IMG/VR virus record: IMGVR_UViG_3300044715_000101
Location: 1-21,266 of that record
Source of the DNA: a virus
Direction: 5' to 3' (one strand)
Length of the DNA stretch: 21,266 bases
Shown: positions 1 to 9,118 of the stretch, piece after piece
How the letters are laid out: every line of letters starts with the position of its first letter
Numbering within the stretch: position 1 is the stretch's first letter
Notes under the pieces: model-generated
Database searches by the model: none
What the model was told of the DNA's origin: nothing
The model's input: the letters and a program-made list of their open reading frames with translations, nothing else
Made by a program: the position numbers and the translations under genes

Positions 1-3000
1 TATAGGGCTTGTCGTTCGTCTCATCGTTGAAACGCCGCATGCTTTCGATGTCCAGTTTAATGGGAGCGTCAGGGCTTTGGTAGAAAGCGGACTTGTTAAT
101 CCTAGAGCGAACACGAATACCTCCAGCCTCAGTTCCTAGGTCAATGCTTCTAGAAAGTCTTCTTACAACTTCTTTGTCAGTAGCAACCTGTATTTCTGTG
201 TCCCAGTCTTTTGCCATTATGTATGTGTTTCCAGCACCAAACATATTGTCTCTAACGCCAACAGGGGCTCCTTCTGTATTTATAATTTCTCCATCAAAGT
301 TTTCTACTCCCAAGGCTCTGACTCTTTCTAGCAATTCAGAATAGAACATGTTTCCATATCCTTGGCCTTGATATTCTCCAATAGCATAAACGCTAACATT
401 CTTAAGAGTTTTACCGTCTTGTGAAAGTTCGCCTCCAATGCTTCCATAGGAATCGCCAAAATTGTCTTCAAACTCCAAGCCTATGTCGAAGTAATGCTTA
501 CCTTTTCCAGCAGACATTTTCTTTATTCTAAACACTGTCTTGTGACCAACGACATCTCCCTTCTTTGTTTTGCCATTAGAACCAACATATTGCCATCTTC
601 CTCCATTTCGAGTAGCCCAATTGCCAACAAATCCAGTATTCCACGCCTCTGAAGTCATGTCATATCTTGTCCCGCCAAGGGTAGGAGTCATGTTCTCTTT
701 CTTGGAGAAATAGTTTCTCTTACCCATCGGGCCTTTGCCCTTACCGTAGAAGGCATCGTAGTTAAGGTCTGTGATTTCGTCAGCGGTCTGGAACATCTGG
801 CGACTGCCAGTTGAGTCAACGACACCTTCCTTGCCTTCTAGGAAGTCAAGTTTGGCTTGGAATTCTCTCTTCAACTGAAGCATTCTTGTAGCCTCAGGGG
901 AGTATCTCTGCATGCCTCTGACACCAGCCATGACCTCGCTAATCTTGAGCAACTTGGCTCTCAGGTCTGTGATTTGCTTTTCTCTGTCAACGCCTCCAAT
1001 TTCGTCAGGATTCTGGAACATAGTTCCACCCTGAGCCCTGTTGATTTCGTTAAGCCTATTCTGGGCAACTCTTCTTCTGTCCTGCAAAGAACTATAAGAA
1101 GGGTTGTTTCCACGCCTACCAAACTTGTCTTGCTGTGCAATCTTTTCGCCAAGTCTTTGAACTTCATTTTCAAGTGAAGCCTTTTCTTCTGCAATTGTTT
1201 CGTATCTTGGGCTAGGCGTAAGTGCATCAGGGTTCTGATACATCTGGTTCATCATCACGCCATTAGGTCCGACAGCACCCTCGCTAGTAGGCGTAGGAAT
1301 CATCGCTCTGTAATAGCCCTTCTCATTCATACGCATCCGCATGACTTCGCCATCGACTGTGTGGAGGCCGTGTAGACCATCCATGTGCATCCAGAACCAC
1401 GGGTTGTTCTGCTCAGCACCACGGTCACGCTTCTGGTAAGGATGCCATTCGGTCTCAGCCGCAGAGAACAGCAACTGAGCCTTTGTGTTCGGGCTTGCAC
1501 CGATAGCCGCAACGACATGCTTTCTCTTAAGTCTGGCATTATCGTCAGCACCGAAGAAGTCGGTGGCAGGAATCATCCCGCTACCGCTGTATTCGTCCAT
1601 CGTCTTGAAGATGTCCGCCTTGAATTCGTGGAGACCGTTGTAAAGTTTCTGCAACTCAGGGCTTTGATTCCACAGGATAGTGCCTCTTCTGTTAAGGGCA
1701 TCGATATCGACCGACCTGACATTGAATCTGAAGTGAGGACGCTTGTAGTCCTGATTCGGGTTCTTCAGGTCTTTGAGCGTTATCTTAAACTGCATGTCAT
1801 ACGGAACGAATGTGACATCTCTGGGAGAGAACTCGTCACCCCATTCACGGCTTAGGATAGTTCCGTCACGCTGAGCCTGTGTGAATCCAAGATACTTGCC
1901 GTTAATAACATTCGGGCGAGAGAAACCACCATCAGCAATGATAGGAGCAAGCAGTCTGACATTGTCAGCCACAGCCTTAGGGACATACTTCTCGATAATC
2001 TTGAAAGCCTTTTCCGTAGGAATGCCTCGGAAGACGACATGCTGGCCCTTGGCAAGAGCCTCTTTCATCATCTCGCCCATCTTACCCGTAGGGGTGGTTC
2101 TGGCTCTGCCTCTCTTGCCAAAAGAAGTGGCATCTCTAGCCGCATAAATACCGTCACGCTTAGCCTTTTCAATCTGAGCATTAACAATGTCGTCAAGGCC
2201 AAGACCCATTCCCTTGTAGTCAGGAGACTGGAACAGGAAGCCCTGACCACTCTTACCGACAGTGTCGAGAGTGCCGTCTGTGCCATCCATCGCAAGGTCA
2301 ACATCGTCCTTGTCGTTATAGACATAGAAATCCAGACCGTTAAGGGCGGCTTCGTCAACCGTGGCAAGTTCAGCCAACTCTTCAATCATAGCCTTACCAG
2401 CCATGTGGGTCTCCTGATTATACTGGAGCATCGGCTTAAGGCCAGTCACCTCACCATTGGGGCCATACTGAAGTCTGTTTTCGTAGCCGTAGATTCTGGC
2501 GTGGTCCTTAATCTGGGCAGGGCTAAAGCGAACAAGGTCTGTCCTGTTAAGGCCAGCGTTCTTCATGTTCTTGTCGTTGTAGAAACGGACAAGGTCTTTA
2601 AATGTGTCGGCAAGAATCGGGTCGATTCTGACACCGCTGTTTCTGCTCTTCTTGAACCAGTCCACAAAGGCATCCTTAGTTCTAATGTCAGCACCAAGGT
2701 TGGTGGCATCACGCAGGGCTCTATTATAGAACGAGTCAGCAATGTCGTTCAGAAGACCTCTAGCAAAGCCAAGGTCTCCGCCTCTGAAAATATAGTCAAA
2801 CGGCTGACCATCTTCCCAACCAAGGAAAATAGCCTCGCCAAGTTCTTCGCAGAATCTATTAAACGAGTCAGCGACCTCAGGGTTTTCAATCTTGCCAGTC
2901 TGTTCAAACTCGTTGATGGCCTTAATCCATCTTCCGCCTTCGGCTCCCATGTCTCTGGCTCTACCGCCAATGCGGTCATAGGTCTCAAGCATGAACTTTA

Positions 3001-6000
3001 CCGTGTCGGCCCTGTTAGTAAACGCTCTGTTAAGGAGCCAGTTTCTGACTTCATTTGTGATTGTCTGCTGATGATTCACCTCACGGTAAACCTGATTCAT
3101 CACATGCCACAGTTCGCCAAGGGGGGCTGTTTTGGCAATCTGAACCATCTGCGTTCTGGACTCAGATGGCATAGGGCCAACAAACGGAACTTTCTTTGTC
3201 TTAGGCGTAGCAGTCCTATTCATGTTCTTCTTTCTGGCTCTTTCCTCAATCCTACGAAGATTTTCATACGAAACACGAAGTCTTTCGGAGATTTTCTTAC
3301 CCTGAGGGGTCTTGTAAAACAATTCCATAGCCCTAGCCATTTCCTTGGGCAACATCGTCTGAGTCATCTTTGGGTCGTTATCCTTAAAGATGCCACGCAG
3401 GTCTTCAGGCTTACCTCTATTGAAGATTTTTCTAAGGAATTGGTCAAATAACTTGTCTGATTCAGCACCAAGTTCTTCAGCCTCTTTTTGGGCAGTCTTA
3501 ATTTCTGCGTCAAGTTTAGGGTCTCCAACAGTTTCATCAAGAGCCTTCACGCTTTCGATTTTCTTTTCTATGGCTTTGCTTGCTTCCCCATACTTAGCGT
3601 TTGCTTCATCGTGTCTTTTAACAAGTTCTGGGTTAGCCTTGTCTACCGCTTCGCCAACTTTCTGCATCTGCTCCCAAGTAAGGTCATTAAATGTAGTATT
3701 TTCTGGCAGATTTTCTCTATTCGCAAAGGCTTTTGTTTCTTTTTCAATTGCGGCGTTTCTTTCTTCATTAACCTTGCCCATTTCTCTTTCGTAAATAGCG
3801 ACTTTTTCGGCCTCAAGTTCTTTGATTTTGGCTTTCTTTGTTTCTCTTGTTACGGTTCTTTTTTTCTTCGGAGTAGAGGGTTCTTGGGCTTTGGGAGGAA
3901 GGACATTGCCATCCTTATCCATAGCACCTGCATCCTTGAGAATCTCAACAACCATACTGTTTACTTCTTTTGCAAACTCTTCAGCCTGTTGACGAAGAAG
4001 TTTTTCGTGCGGAGTTTTAGGGTCTTTTATAAATCTCTTTTCAAAATTATTCTTAGTAGGCCATCCGCTTGTTCCTGCTTCTATTTCTTTTAAGAACTCT
4101 GCCCTTGCCTCAGGGGTTGCCGACAAAAGCCATTCTGCATCGGCAAGAGCATCCATCATTACTTTTCTTTTAAATTCAGAAATTTCCAGTTCTTTTTTTA
4201 TTTCGGCCTTACGCTTTTCAATTTCATTGGCCTCTTCAGTTAGTTTTCTTATGGCTTCCTTGTCTTCTAACAAATTTGCCTCTTCAATCTCCTTGTTAAT
4301 TTGTTGAATTCTTTCATTAAGCGGTTTATGCTGTTCTTTTATTGCTTCATTTTCTGCGGCCCTCGCTTCTTCAAATTTAGCATTAGCACTATCTACCTGT
4401 TTTGCGACTCTTTCCTTTTCTTTGTCGCTGAGTTTGTCCCACACCTCCTTTATTGGGCCTTCTGTCATTCCAGACACAATCTTCAAAAACGAATCTTTTG
4501 TTGGGCCAATGTTTGCTATAAAAAATTTAGTCGCATTAAATTGTCTTACATTTGTATCAGCAAGCCATTCCTCTCTTGTCCAAGTCTTAGGTTTCCACGA
4601 ACCGTCAGAAGAAGTTCCAGCCTGAGTCGCTGTAGGGTCAATTATGTTACCTTCTTCGTCAAAGTCTATCCGTTCCTCAGGCTTAGGCTCAAAGGAATAA
4701 TCAACGCCATCGGAAACTTCAACATCAGGTCTAGCCTTTTCAGGGCCATAACGCACAACAACATTGCCAGCCGCATCTCTTACAGACTGGACATTATCAA
4801 TGTTGATAATCACATGATACATGCCAGTTTCCCCATTCTTCCAAAGAGCGTAAGGCCGTGTTTCGACCCTGCCAGTAATGGGGTTCATGTTCGTAAACAT
4901 TCCGTTCCAACCCTGACCACCAGCATTCTTAGCCGCAACAGCCTGAAATAGTGTTTCACCCATAGGGGTGAGTTTCTGTGTTCTCTTCTTTTGCTTTGTA
5001 GGCGGATTGGGAGCCTGAGTCTGAACAGGTGCATTAGGGTCAACAGGCTTAAGCGTATCAGGCTTAATCTCCATCTGAGGAACAGCAACATCAACCTCGG
5101 TTTCCTCCCAGTATGTCATGTTGGGGTCGTTTTCCAACGCCTTCACCATGTCATCATAATTCATGTATGAGACGGTAACATTCTTACTCTTTTCAAGACC
5201 CATCACATGACTGATGGCACGAAGGGCTTCATCCTGACCATGCTGTTCCTTGATGTCGTTGATGAACTTCATCACACGCTCTTGCTTCAGCAGGTCTCCC
5301 TTGTCCTTAAGGTTGACCATGTGTTCGTCAAACTCCTTATAAAGAGACTCTTTGGCAAACTTTCCGCTAAGTGTGCCGTAAGCATAGCCGACATTGTGAC
5401 CGATAGCACCGATGGCAACGCCAGTTCCGATACCGCCAGCCGCACCTTCTTCACCAGCCGTGGCATAACCAATAGCACCGCCATAGATACCACCGTGGAT
5501 AGTTGTCTTGGCAAGGTCAGACATGTAGATGCCGATAGGACTGGAAGCCCTGATAGCATTACCAACTACGGAATCGGCATTCTTAGCACCCTTTGTGGCA
5601 AGGTCAGAGATGCCTTCTCCAAGATACTTAAGACCCTTAAGGCCAGCATAGACGGAGGTTATAGGAAGAGCATACGGAATAGAGAAGGCGGAGTAGACAC
5701 CGCCAACGCCCATCAATGCGTGAGTAAGAGACCTCGGCCCCCTTTCGCCACCATGACCAGCATGGACACGCTGAGCCTTTACATCCCCAGTAACGGGAGA
5801 CACATTGTGCCTAACGCCAGTAAGTCTTTCCATGCCACCAGTGATGGCATCAAACATGGCATCGACAGGCTTGGTGAGCGTGTTAGATGTCTTAATCATC
5901 ATCTCACCGAAAGAATTAAGGAATGTAGCCTTAGCCGCATTTCTGCTGGCTGTAGCCGCAACAGCGTGACCAACAGCGTTGCCAGCCTGACCAGACTTAA

Positions 6001-6919
6001 GAGCCGCCGCACCAGCCTTAGCCGCAACATTCTTAGCCGCCGCACCGCCACCAAAAGTCATAAAGGTTGTCGGGTCTAGGACATAGGAAGCGGCTGTTGC
6101 CAGTTCCTTGTTCACACCGACAAAGTCATCAATCGTGTCGCCAAACTGCTTACCGAAAAGTTTTTCGTATGTCTGTCTGTCAGGCATGAACGCATTCGTC
6201 TTGCCAGCCAGAATCTTTTCGGACTGAGAGTTCCACCTAGACAGGTCAAGGAAGTCTTCATAAGCCACATCCTTGTCGTCAGTTGGGTTCACAAACATTC
6301 TGTAAAGCGGAGAGTCTGGATGATTAGCCGCCATGACAGCAAGACCACCAAGGTCTCTTGTGCCTCTAGCAAAGCCTTCAACAGCAGAAGCACCAAACGC
6401 AACAGCAAGACCAGCAACAGGAGTTCCTACAAGGCCAACGCCAATAGCAAGACCGACTTTCTTCCAGTCTGTAGCGGCAGAAAGAACACCACCAGCGATT
6501 TCTTTGCTTGCTTGAACAGCACCATCACCGACAGCACCCCAAAAGTTGAAGTGTTGCTTTCTACGCCAGTCGTCATAGGCAATAAATTCTTCCTTAGAAA
6601 TTGTGTTGGCATCGATATCAACGCCATTTGCATTAAGGTCAGCAATCTTAGCCGCAACTTCTTCGCCAGTAAGCGGAGCCTTCATCATCTCTAGTAACTT
6701 CTCGTCAGAGAAATCTCCCATAGACGGAGCCTTTCTCATAGCGTTAGGGCTCATGCCCTGAACGCTTGCTACTTCGGCATACGAAGGTCTTGTTCGAAGA
6801 ACTGGCTCTTCACCCTCCATGCCAGATGCAAAACTGGCATCCCTTATGGGCTGTTCAGTCGCACTGGACTTTAAAAACTGTTTAGGAGATTGAAAGAGAG
6901 GGTCGTTATTCTGAGCCAT
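1..6919 (-). CDS. Giant modular internal virion / polyvalent-type protein (C-terminus beyond window)
   Basis: One uninterrupted frame begins at the ATG at 6919 (MAQNNDPLFQ...) and stays open for at least 2306 codons to the left edge, so the C-terminus is missing. The start overlaps the end of the 733-residue gene by 14 bases. Visible parts in order: short charged N-terminus; several Gly/Ala-rich hydrophobic segments (about residues 150-180, 275-330, 395-430, 475-515) that could enter membranes; a Pro/Lys-rich linker (about 608-650); a small beta-like domain (about 655-740); a long Lys/Glu coiled coil (about 825-1165); a helical region rich in Asn, Asp and Arg (about 1170-1890); then linker-separated small modules including an acetyltransferase-like segment. 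Position after two other probable internal virion proteins suggests a protein packaged in the capsid and ejected with the DNA, as inferred for other very large podovirus proteins. No catalytic domain such as a polymerase or transglycosylase was recognised. A DarB-like or polyvalent defence-countering role is inference. Confidence 0.85.
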   Translation of the reverse strand, partial: MAQNNDPLFQSPKQFLKSSATEQPIRDASFASGMEGEEPVLRTRPSYAEVASVQGMSPNAMRKAPSMGDFSDEKLLEMMKAPLTGEEVAAKIADLNANGVDIDANTISKEEFIAYDDWRRKQHFNFWGAVGDGAVQASKEIAGGVLSAATDWKKVGLAIGVGLVGTPVAGLAVAFGASAVEGFARGTRDLGGLAVMAANHPDSPLYRMFVNPTDDKDVAYEDFLDLSRWNSQSEKILAGKTNAFMPDRQTYEKLFGKQFGDTIDDFVGVNKELATAASYVLDPTTFMTFGGGAAAKNVAAKAGAAALKSGQAGNAVGHAVAATASRNAAKATFLNSFGEMMIKTSNTLTKPVDAMFDAITGGMERLTGVRHNVSPVTGDVKAQRVHAGHGGERGPRSLTHALMGVGGVYSAFSIPYALPITSVYAGLKGLKYLGEGISDLATKGAKNADSVVGNAIRASSPIGIYMSDLAKTTIHGGIYGGAIGYATAGEEGAAGGIGTGVAIGAIGHNVGYAYGTLSGKFAKESLYKEFDEHMVNLKDKGDLLKQERVMKFINDIKEQHGQDEALRAISHVMGLEKSKNVTVSYMNYDDMVKALENDPNMTYWEETEVDVAVPQMEIKPDTLKPVDPNAPVQTQAPNPPTKQKKRTQKLTPMGETLFQAVAAKNAGGQGWNGMFTNMNPITGRVETRPYALWKNGETGMYHVIINIDNVQSVRDAAGNVVVRYGPEKARPDVEVSDGVDYSFEPKPEERIDFDEEGNIIDPTATQAGTSSDGSWKPKTWTREEWLADTNVRQFNATKFFIANIGPTKDSFLKIVSGMTEGPIKEVWDKLSDKEKERVAKQVDSANAKFEEARAAENEAIKEQHKPLNERIQQINKEIEEANLLEDKEAIRKLTEEANEIEKRKAEIKKELEISEFKRKVMMDALADAEWLLSATPEARAEFLKEIEAGTSGWPTKNNFEKRFIKDPKTPHEKLLRQQAEEFAKEVNSMVVEILKDAGAMDKDGNVLPPKAQEPSTPKKKRTVTRETKKAKIKELEAEKVAIYEREMGKVNEERNAAIEKETKAFANRENLPENTTFNDLTWEQMQKVGEAVDKANPELVKRHDEANAKYGEASKAIEKKIESVKALDETVGDPKLDAEIKTAQKEAEELGAESDKLFDQFLRKIFNRGKPEDLRGIFKDNDPKMTQTMLPKEMARAMELFYKTPQGKKISERLRVSYENLRRIEERARKKNMNRTATPKTKKVPFVGPMPSESRTQMVQIAKTAPLGELWHVMNQVYREVNHQQTITNEVRNWLLNRAFTNRADTVKFMLETYDRIGGRARDMGAEGGRWIKAINEFEQTGKIENPEVADSFNRFCEELGEAIFLGWEDGQPFDYIFRGGDLGFARGLLNDIADSFYNRALRDATNLGADIRTKDAFVDWFKKSRNSGVRIDPILADTFKDLVRFYNDKNMKNAGLNRTDLVRFSPAQIKDHARIYGYENRLQYGPNGEVTGLKPMLQYNQETHMAGKAMIEELAELATVDEAALNGLDFYVYNDKDDVDLAMDGTDGTLDTVGKSGQGFLFQSPDYKGMGLGLDDIVNAQIEKAKRDGIYAARDATSFGKRGRARTTPTGKMGEMMKEALAKGQHVVFRGIPTEKAFKIIEKYVPKAVADNVRLLAPIIADGGFSRPNVINGKYLGFTQAQRDGTILSREWGDEFSPRDVTFVPYDMQFKITLKDLKNPNQDYKRPHFRFNVRSVDIDALNRRGTILWNQSPELQKLYNGLHEFKADIFKTMDEYSGSGMIPATDFFGADDNARLKRKHVVAAIGASPNTKAQLLFSAAETEWHPYQKRDRGAEQNNPWFWMHMDGLHGLHTVDGEVMRMRMNEKGYYRAMIPTPTSEGAVGPNGVMMNQMYQNPDALTPSPRYETIAEEKASLENEVQRLGEKIAQQDKFGRRGNNPSYSSLQDRRRVAQNRLNEINRAQGGTMFQNPDEIGGVDREKQITDLRAKLLKISEVMAGVRGMQRYSPEATRMLQLKREFQAKLDFLEGKEGVVDSTGSRQMFQTADEITDLNYDAFYGKGKGPMGKRNYFSKKENMTPTLGGTRYDMTSEAWNTGFVGNWATRNGGRWQYVGSNGKTKKGDVVGHKTVFRIKKMSAGKGKHYFDIGLEFEDNFGDSYGSIGGELSQDGKTLKNVSVYAIGEYQGQGYGNMFYSELLERVRALGVENFDGEIINTEGAPVGVRDNMFGAGNTYIMAKDWDTEIQVATDKEVVRRLSRSIDLGTEAGGIRVRSRINKSAFYQSPDAPIKLDIESMRRFNDETNDKPY
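62..2239 (-). repeat. Recurring [F/L/M][F/Y]Q-x-[P/A]-D linker motif in the giant protein
   Basis: Five short matches lie in frame in the C-terminal half of the giant protein: LFQSPD at 2216-2239, MYQNPD at 1223-1243, MFQNPD at 998-1021, MFQTAD at 773-796 and FYQSPD at 62-85. Each sits at a change of character in the protein, for example just before or after a coiled-coil stretch or before the acetyltransferase-like segment. A sixth, weaker relative (LFQAV) is at 4943-4951, at the end of the proline-rich linker. Similar aromatic-Gln linkers precede domains in large phage and conjugative-element polyvalent proteins, as I recall them from that family. They may mark domain boundaries or protease sites; which one is inference. 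Confidence 0.6.
215..550 (-). other. GNAT acetyltransferase-like segment within the giant protein
   Basis: This segment reads as beta strands (HKTVFRI, KHYFDIGLEF), then a strand ending in EYQGQGYG, followed by an amphipathic helix (NMFYSELLERVRALGV) and a further strand. The Q-G-Q-G-Y-G run after a hydrophobic strand matches the acetyl-CoA-binding motif A (Q/R-x-x-G-x-G/A) of the GNAT superfamily, and the helix after it is where GNAT proteins place the pyrophosphate-binding helix. The later N-T-E-G-A-P-V-G-V-R-D-N segment would correspond to the motif B region. A substrate cannot be deduced. Small enzymatic modules of this kind are known in phage polyvalent proteins. The assignment rests on motif and secondary-structure pattern only. 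Confidence 0.45.
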
Positions 6920-9107
6920 TAGCGTATAGAGTTCCTTTTGCGTATTCAAGAGCCTCCTGCTCGGTCATATTCCTAGCAAGGGCAGAATTGAATCGAACCC
7001 TAAACTGACTCAAGTTGGAGTCAAGTCCATCATTATTTCCGTTTCTTTCAAAGGCAAAGCCATAGGCTGTTCCCTTGTCAACCATGCCAGCAAGAAGTCT
7101 AGCCCTGTATTCTTTAAGGGAGGCAATAGCCTGAGTAGAGAATATGGCATTAAACCCACTAGACGGGTCTCTAATAACCTTGTCCATGTAGATTTGGTCC
7201 TGATTAGACCACGCACCAGAACCACCAATTTCAGTTCTATTGGCGGATTGTGCGGCGTTTGTCAACGACTGGGCAATGCCAGAGATTTCAGTAGGTAGTA
7301 ACTTGTCAAACAGTGAAGCGTTTTCAGCAATCTCAAGCATTCGGTCAACTGACGCAAGGGCTCTTGTAGAAGTAAAGATTTCCTGTTTAACTGTGTTAGC
7401 CTTGTCAATGTCACCAACACGGACTTCGCCAGAGAACCTAAAGCCGTTAGCAGTAACACCGTTAAGGTTTCTAGCCTTGGCAAACTCTCCAGCCTTCCAC
7501 ATGGTCTGTTCATCGGCAAGGGACATGCCCTGAGATTGAACATCGGTGACAATCTTTGACTCGCCTCCGTAGGAGACAAAACGATGACCACCGCCAAGTG
7601 ACACGGAAACAGGTCTGACAATACCTTTCATCTGGTAAAAGGCTTCCTTAGTAAACGAATCAGGGACACCACCGTTGGCGTTAAAGAAGTTTGTCATTAT
7701 AGCATACTCGTCATCGGTTTGCTCTTCCATCGAGCGAGCCAGTTCAACCTGAGTGTTTCTATATTCTTCACGGTATCCTTCAGGAGACAGTGTAACGCTA
7801 CCAGCCTTGTATTCAGGGGTTGGTGCTTCAAGGGTTTTAAGTTTTGTCTGAAGTTGTTCCTTTCTTGCAGTTAACTTTTCTTCAAATCCTTTTCTTTTTT
7901 CTGTAAGTTGCTGAATTTTTGTTCTTGCTTTAAGTTGCTCATCCTTAGTCGGAGTATATTCTACATAATCTCCAGAAAGAGGGCTAGACCAACCTTGCAG
8001 TTCACCTTTAACTATAGATTCGTTTGCTGAAATCGCTATATTAAGTCTATCAATTTCAGTTTGAAAACCCCTTAGTGTCGTGTCATTATATTGAGTTTTC
8101 TTGCTTGTTCCAACTGGGCTTTGCCCAAGACTCCATTTGGCTGTATCTACATCGAGGTCTTTCTTTTCTGCCGTAAGGTCACGGATAGCCTTCATTTTGG
8201 CTAGTTCAGCCCTGATAAATCCAGTAGTTCTTCCAGCATCAATAGAGGGGTCAAGTGGCTTTTCGCCCTTGGATGTGTTCCATTCTGTTTGAGAACCAGC
8301 ATCAAACGCACTCTGGAAAGGTTTATAAAGAGGGTTTTTAATTGTGTCTATTTCTTCGCCAGTTCCTTCAAGTCCTTCAATGGCTTGCTGGTCAAATTCT
8401 CTGCTAATTCTGGACTTGCTGTAAAGATACTTTTCAACAGCCATGTTAGCATCCTTGACTGCCTTGGCTCTTTCCTTCTGGTCTGTAATCTTTTCGGCAG
8501 ATTCAACGGCTTCAAGCAACGGAGTAATTTCCTTTGTGTCAACCTGAACATCTTCAGCACCAACCTTGACGACAAAGCGTTCCTTTCCTTCGCCCGTCTT
8601 GGTCTTTGCAACGCCCTTTCTAGCATCTTCGGTAGCCTTAAGAGCCGCCTTAATTTTAGCCTGTTCGTCACGGACACGCTGGGCTTCTTTAAATTGCATC
8701 TCAGCAATGTCGTTCTGAGTCTTTCTAGCCCTAAGGTTTTCTCTAGCACCCTGAAGTTCTAGTTCCTTAGCGGAAACACCAAGGCCAGTTTCATAAGCCT
8801 TGATACCAGCAATCATCTGGCTTCTGGACATGTTGGCTACGCCGCCTTCATTGTTGACCGACTTAAACAGGTCGTGAACATACTTCGGAGCCGTATCATC
8901 TGGCTTGCCCTTTTCGTCTACGCCATACTGAGAAAGGATAGCACCTGTCTGTTTCTGGAGCATCTCCATGTCTTGTCTAGATGTGTTGAATTTCTCAACA
9001 GCCTGAAGCATGGAGTCGTGTATGCCTTGCTGTCCCTTGAGGACATCACGCATGTTTCCTGCGACATTAAATTGGTCGCCGCCCTGATATTGTCCAAATA
9101 TAGCCAT
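6906..9107 (-). CDS. Internal virion-like coiled-coil protein (733 aa)
   Basis: The protein begins MAIFGQYQGG and is mostly charged and helical, with coiled-coil-like stretches at about residues 110-175 and 325-445 (EKRKGFEEKL). A C-terminal domain at about 590-700 carries TEIGGSGAWSNQD, a pattern (R/T-E-I-x-G-x-G-x-x-S-x-x-D) that I associate with the C-terminal region of phage internal or injected structural proteins. There is no signal peptide, membrane segment or enzymatic motif. It lies between a glycine-zipper protein and the giant protein, 11 bases after the former and overlapping the latter by 14, so the three are probably co-translated. Context suggests the second of three internal/ejection proteins (compare T7 gp14, gp15, gp16), but sequence similarity to T7 gp15 is not visible. 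The start at 9107 has an A/T-rich leader and no Shine-Dalgarno. Confidence 0.75.
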   Translation of the reverse strand: MAIFGQYQGGDQFNVAGNMRDVLKGQQGIHDSMLQAVEKFNTSRQDMEMLQKQTGAILSQYGVDEKGKPDDTAPKYVHDLFKSVNNEGGVANMSRSQMIAGIKAYETGLGVSAKELELQGARENLRARKTQNDIAEMQFKEAQRVRDEQAKIKAALKATEDARKGVAKTKTGEGKERFVVKVGAEDVQVDTKEITPLLEAVESAEKITDQKERAKAVKDANMAVEKYLYSKSRISREFDQQAIEGLEGTGEEIDTIKNPLYKPFQSAFDAGSQTEWNTSKGEKPLDPSIDAGRTTGFIRAELAKMKAIRDLTAEKKDLDVDTAKWSLGQSPVGTSKKTQYNDTTLRGFQTEIDRLNIAISANESIVKGELQGWSSPLSGDYVEYTPTKDEQLKARTKIQQLTEKRKGFEEKLTARKEQLQTKLKTLEAPTPEYKAGSVTLSPEGYREEYRNTQVELARSMEEQTDDEYAIMTNFFNANGGVPDSFTKEAFYQMKGIVRPVSVSLGGGHRFVSYGGESKIVTDVQSQGMSLADEQTMWKAGEFAKARNLNGVTANGFRFSGEVRVGDIDKANTVKQEIFTSTRALASVDRMLEIAENASLFDKLLPTEISGIAQSLTNAAQSANRTEIGGSGAWSNQDQIYMDKVIRDPSSGFNAIFSTQAIASLKEYRARLLAGMVDKGTAYGFAFERNGNNDGLDSNLSQFRVRFNSALARNMTEQEALEYAKGTLYANGSE

Positions 9108-9118
9108 ATTATTTTAAA

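Noticed and set aside
2039-3451. A 470-codon plus-strand open frame within the giant gene
   Set aside because: It is antisense to a continuous minus-strand frame with consistent codon use. The translation is Val/Ser/Leu-rich with no domain, as expected for a shadow frame.
5207-6079. A 290-codon plus-strand open frame
   Set aside because: It is antisense to the Gly/Ala-rich part of the giant gene. All neighbouring genes are on the minus strand and no start signal or domain was seen.
6906-6919. Possible programmed frameshift joining the 733-residue protein to the giant protein
   Set aside because: The 14-base overlap contains no slippery heptamer, and a normal ATG start is available for the giant gene.
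7262-7621. A 119-codon minus-strand frame nested in the 733-residue gene
   Set aside because: It is a shifted frame inside a firm gene with no domain and no independent start context.
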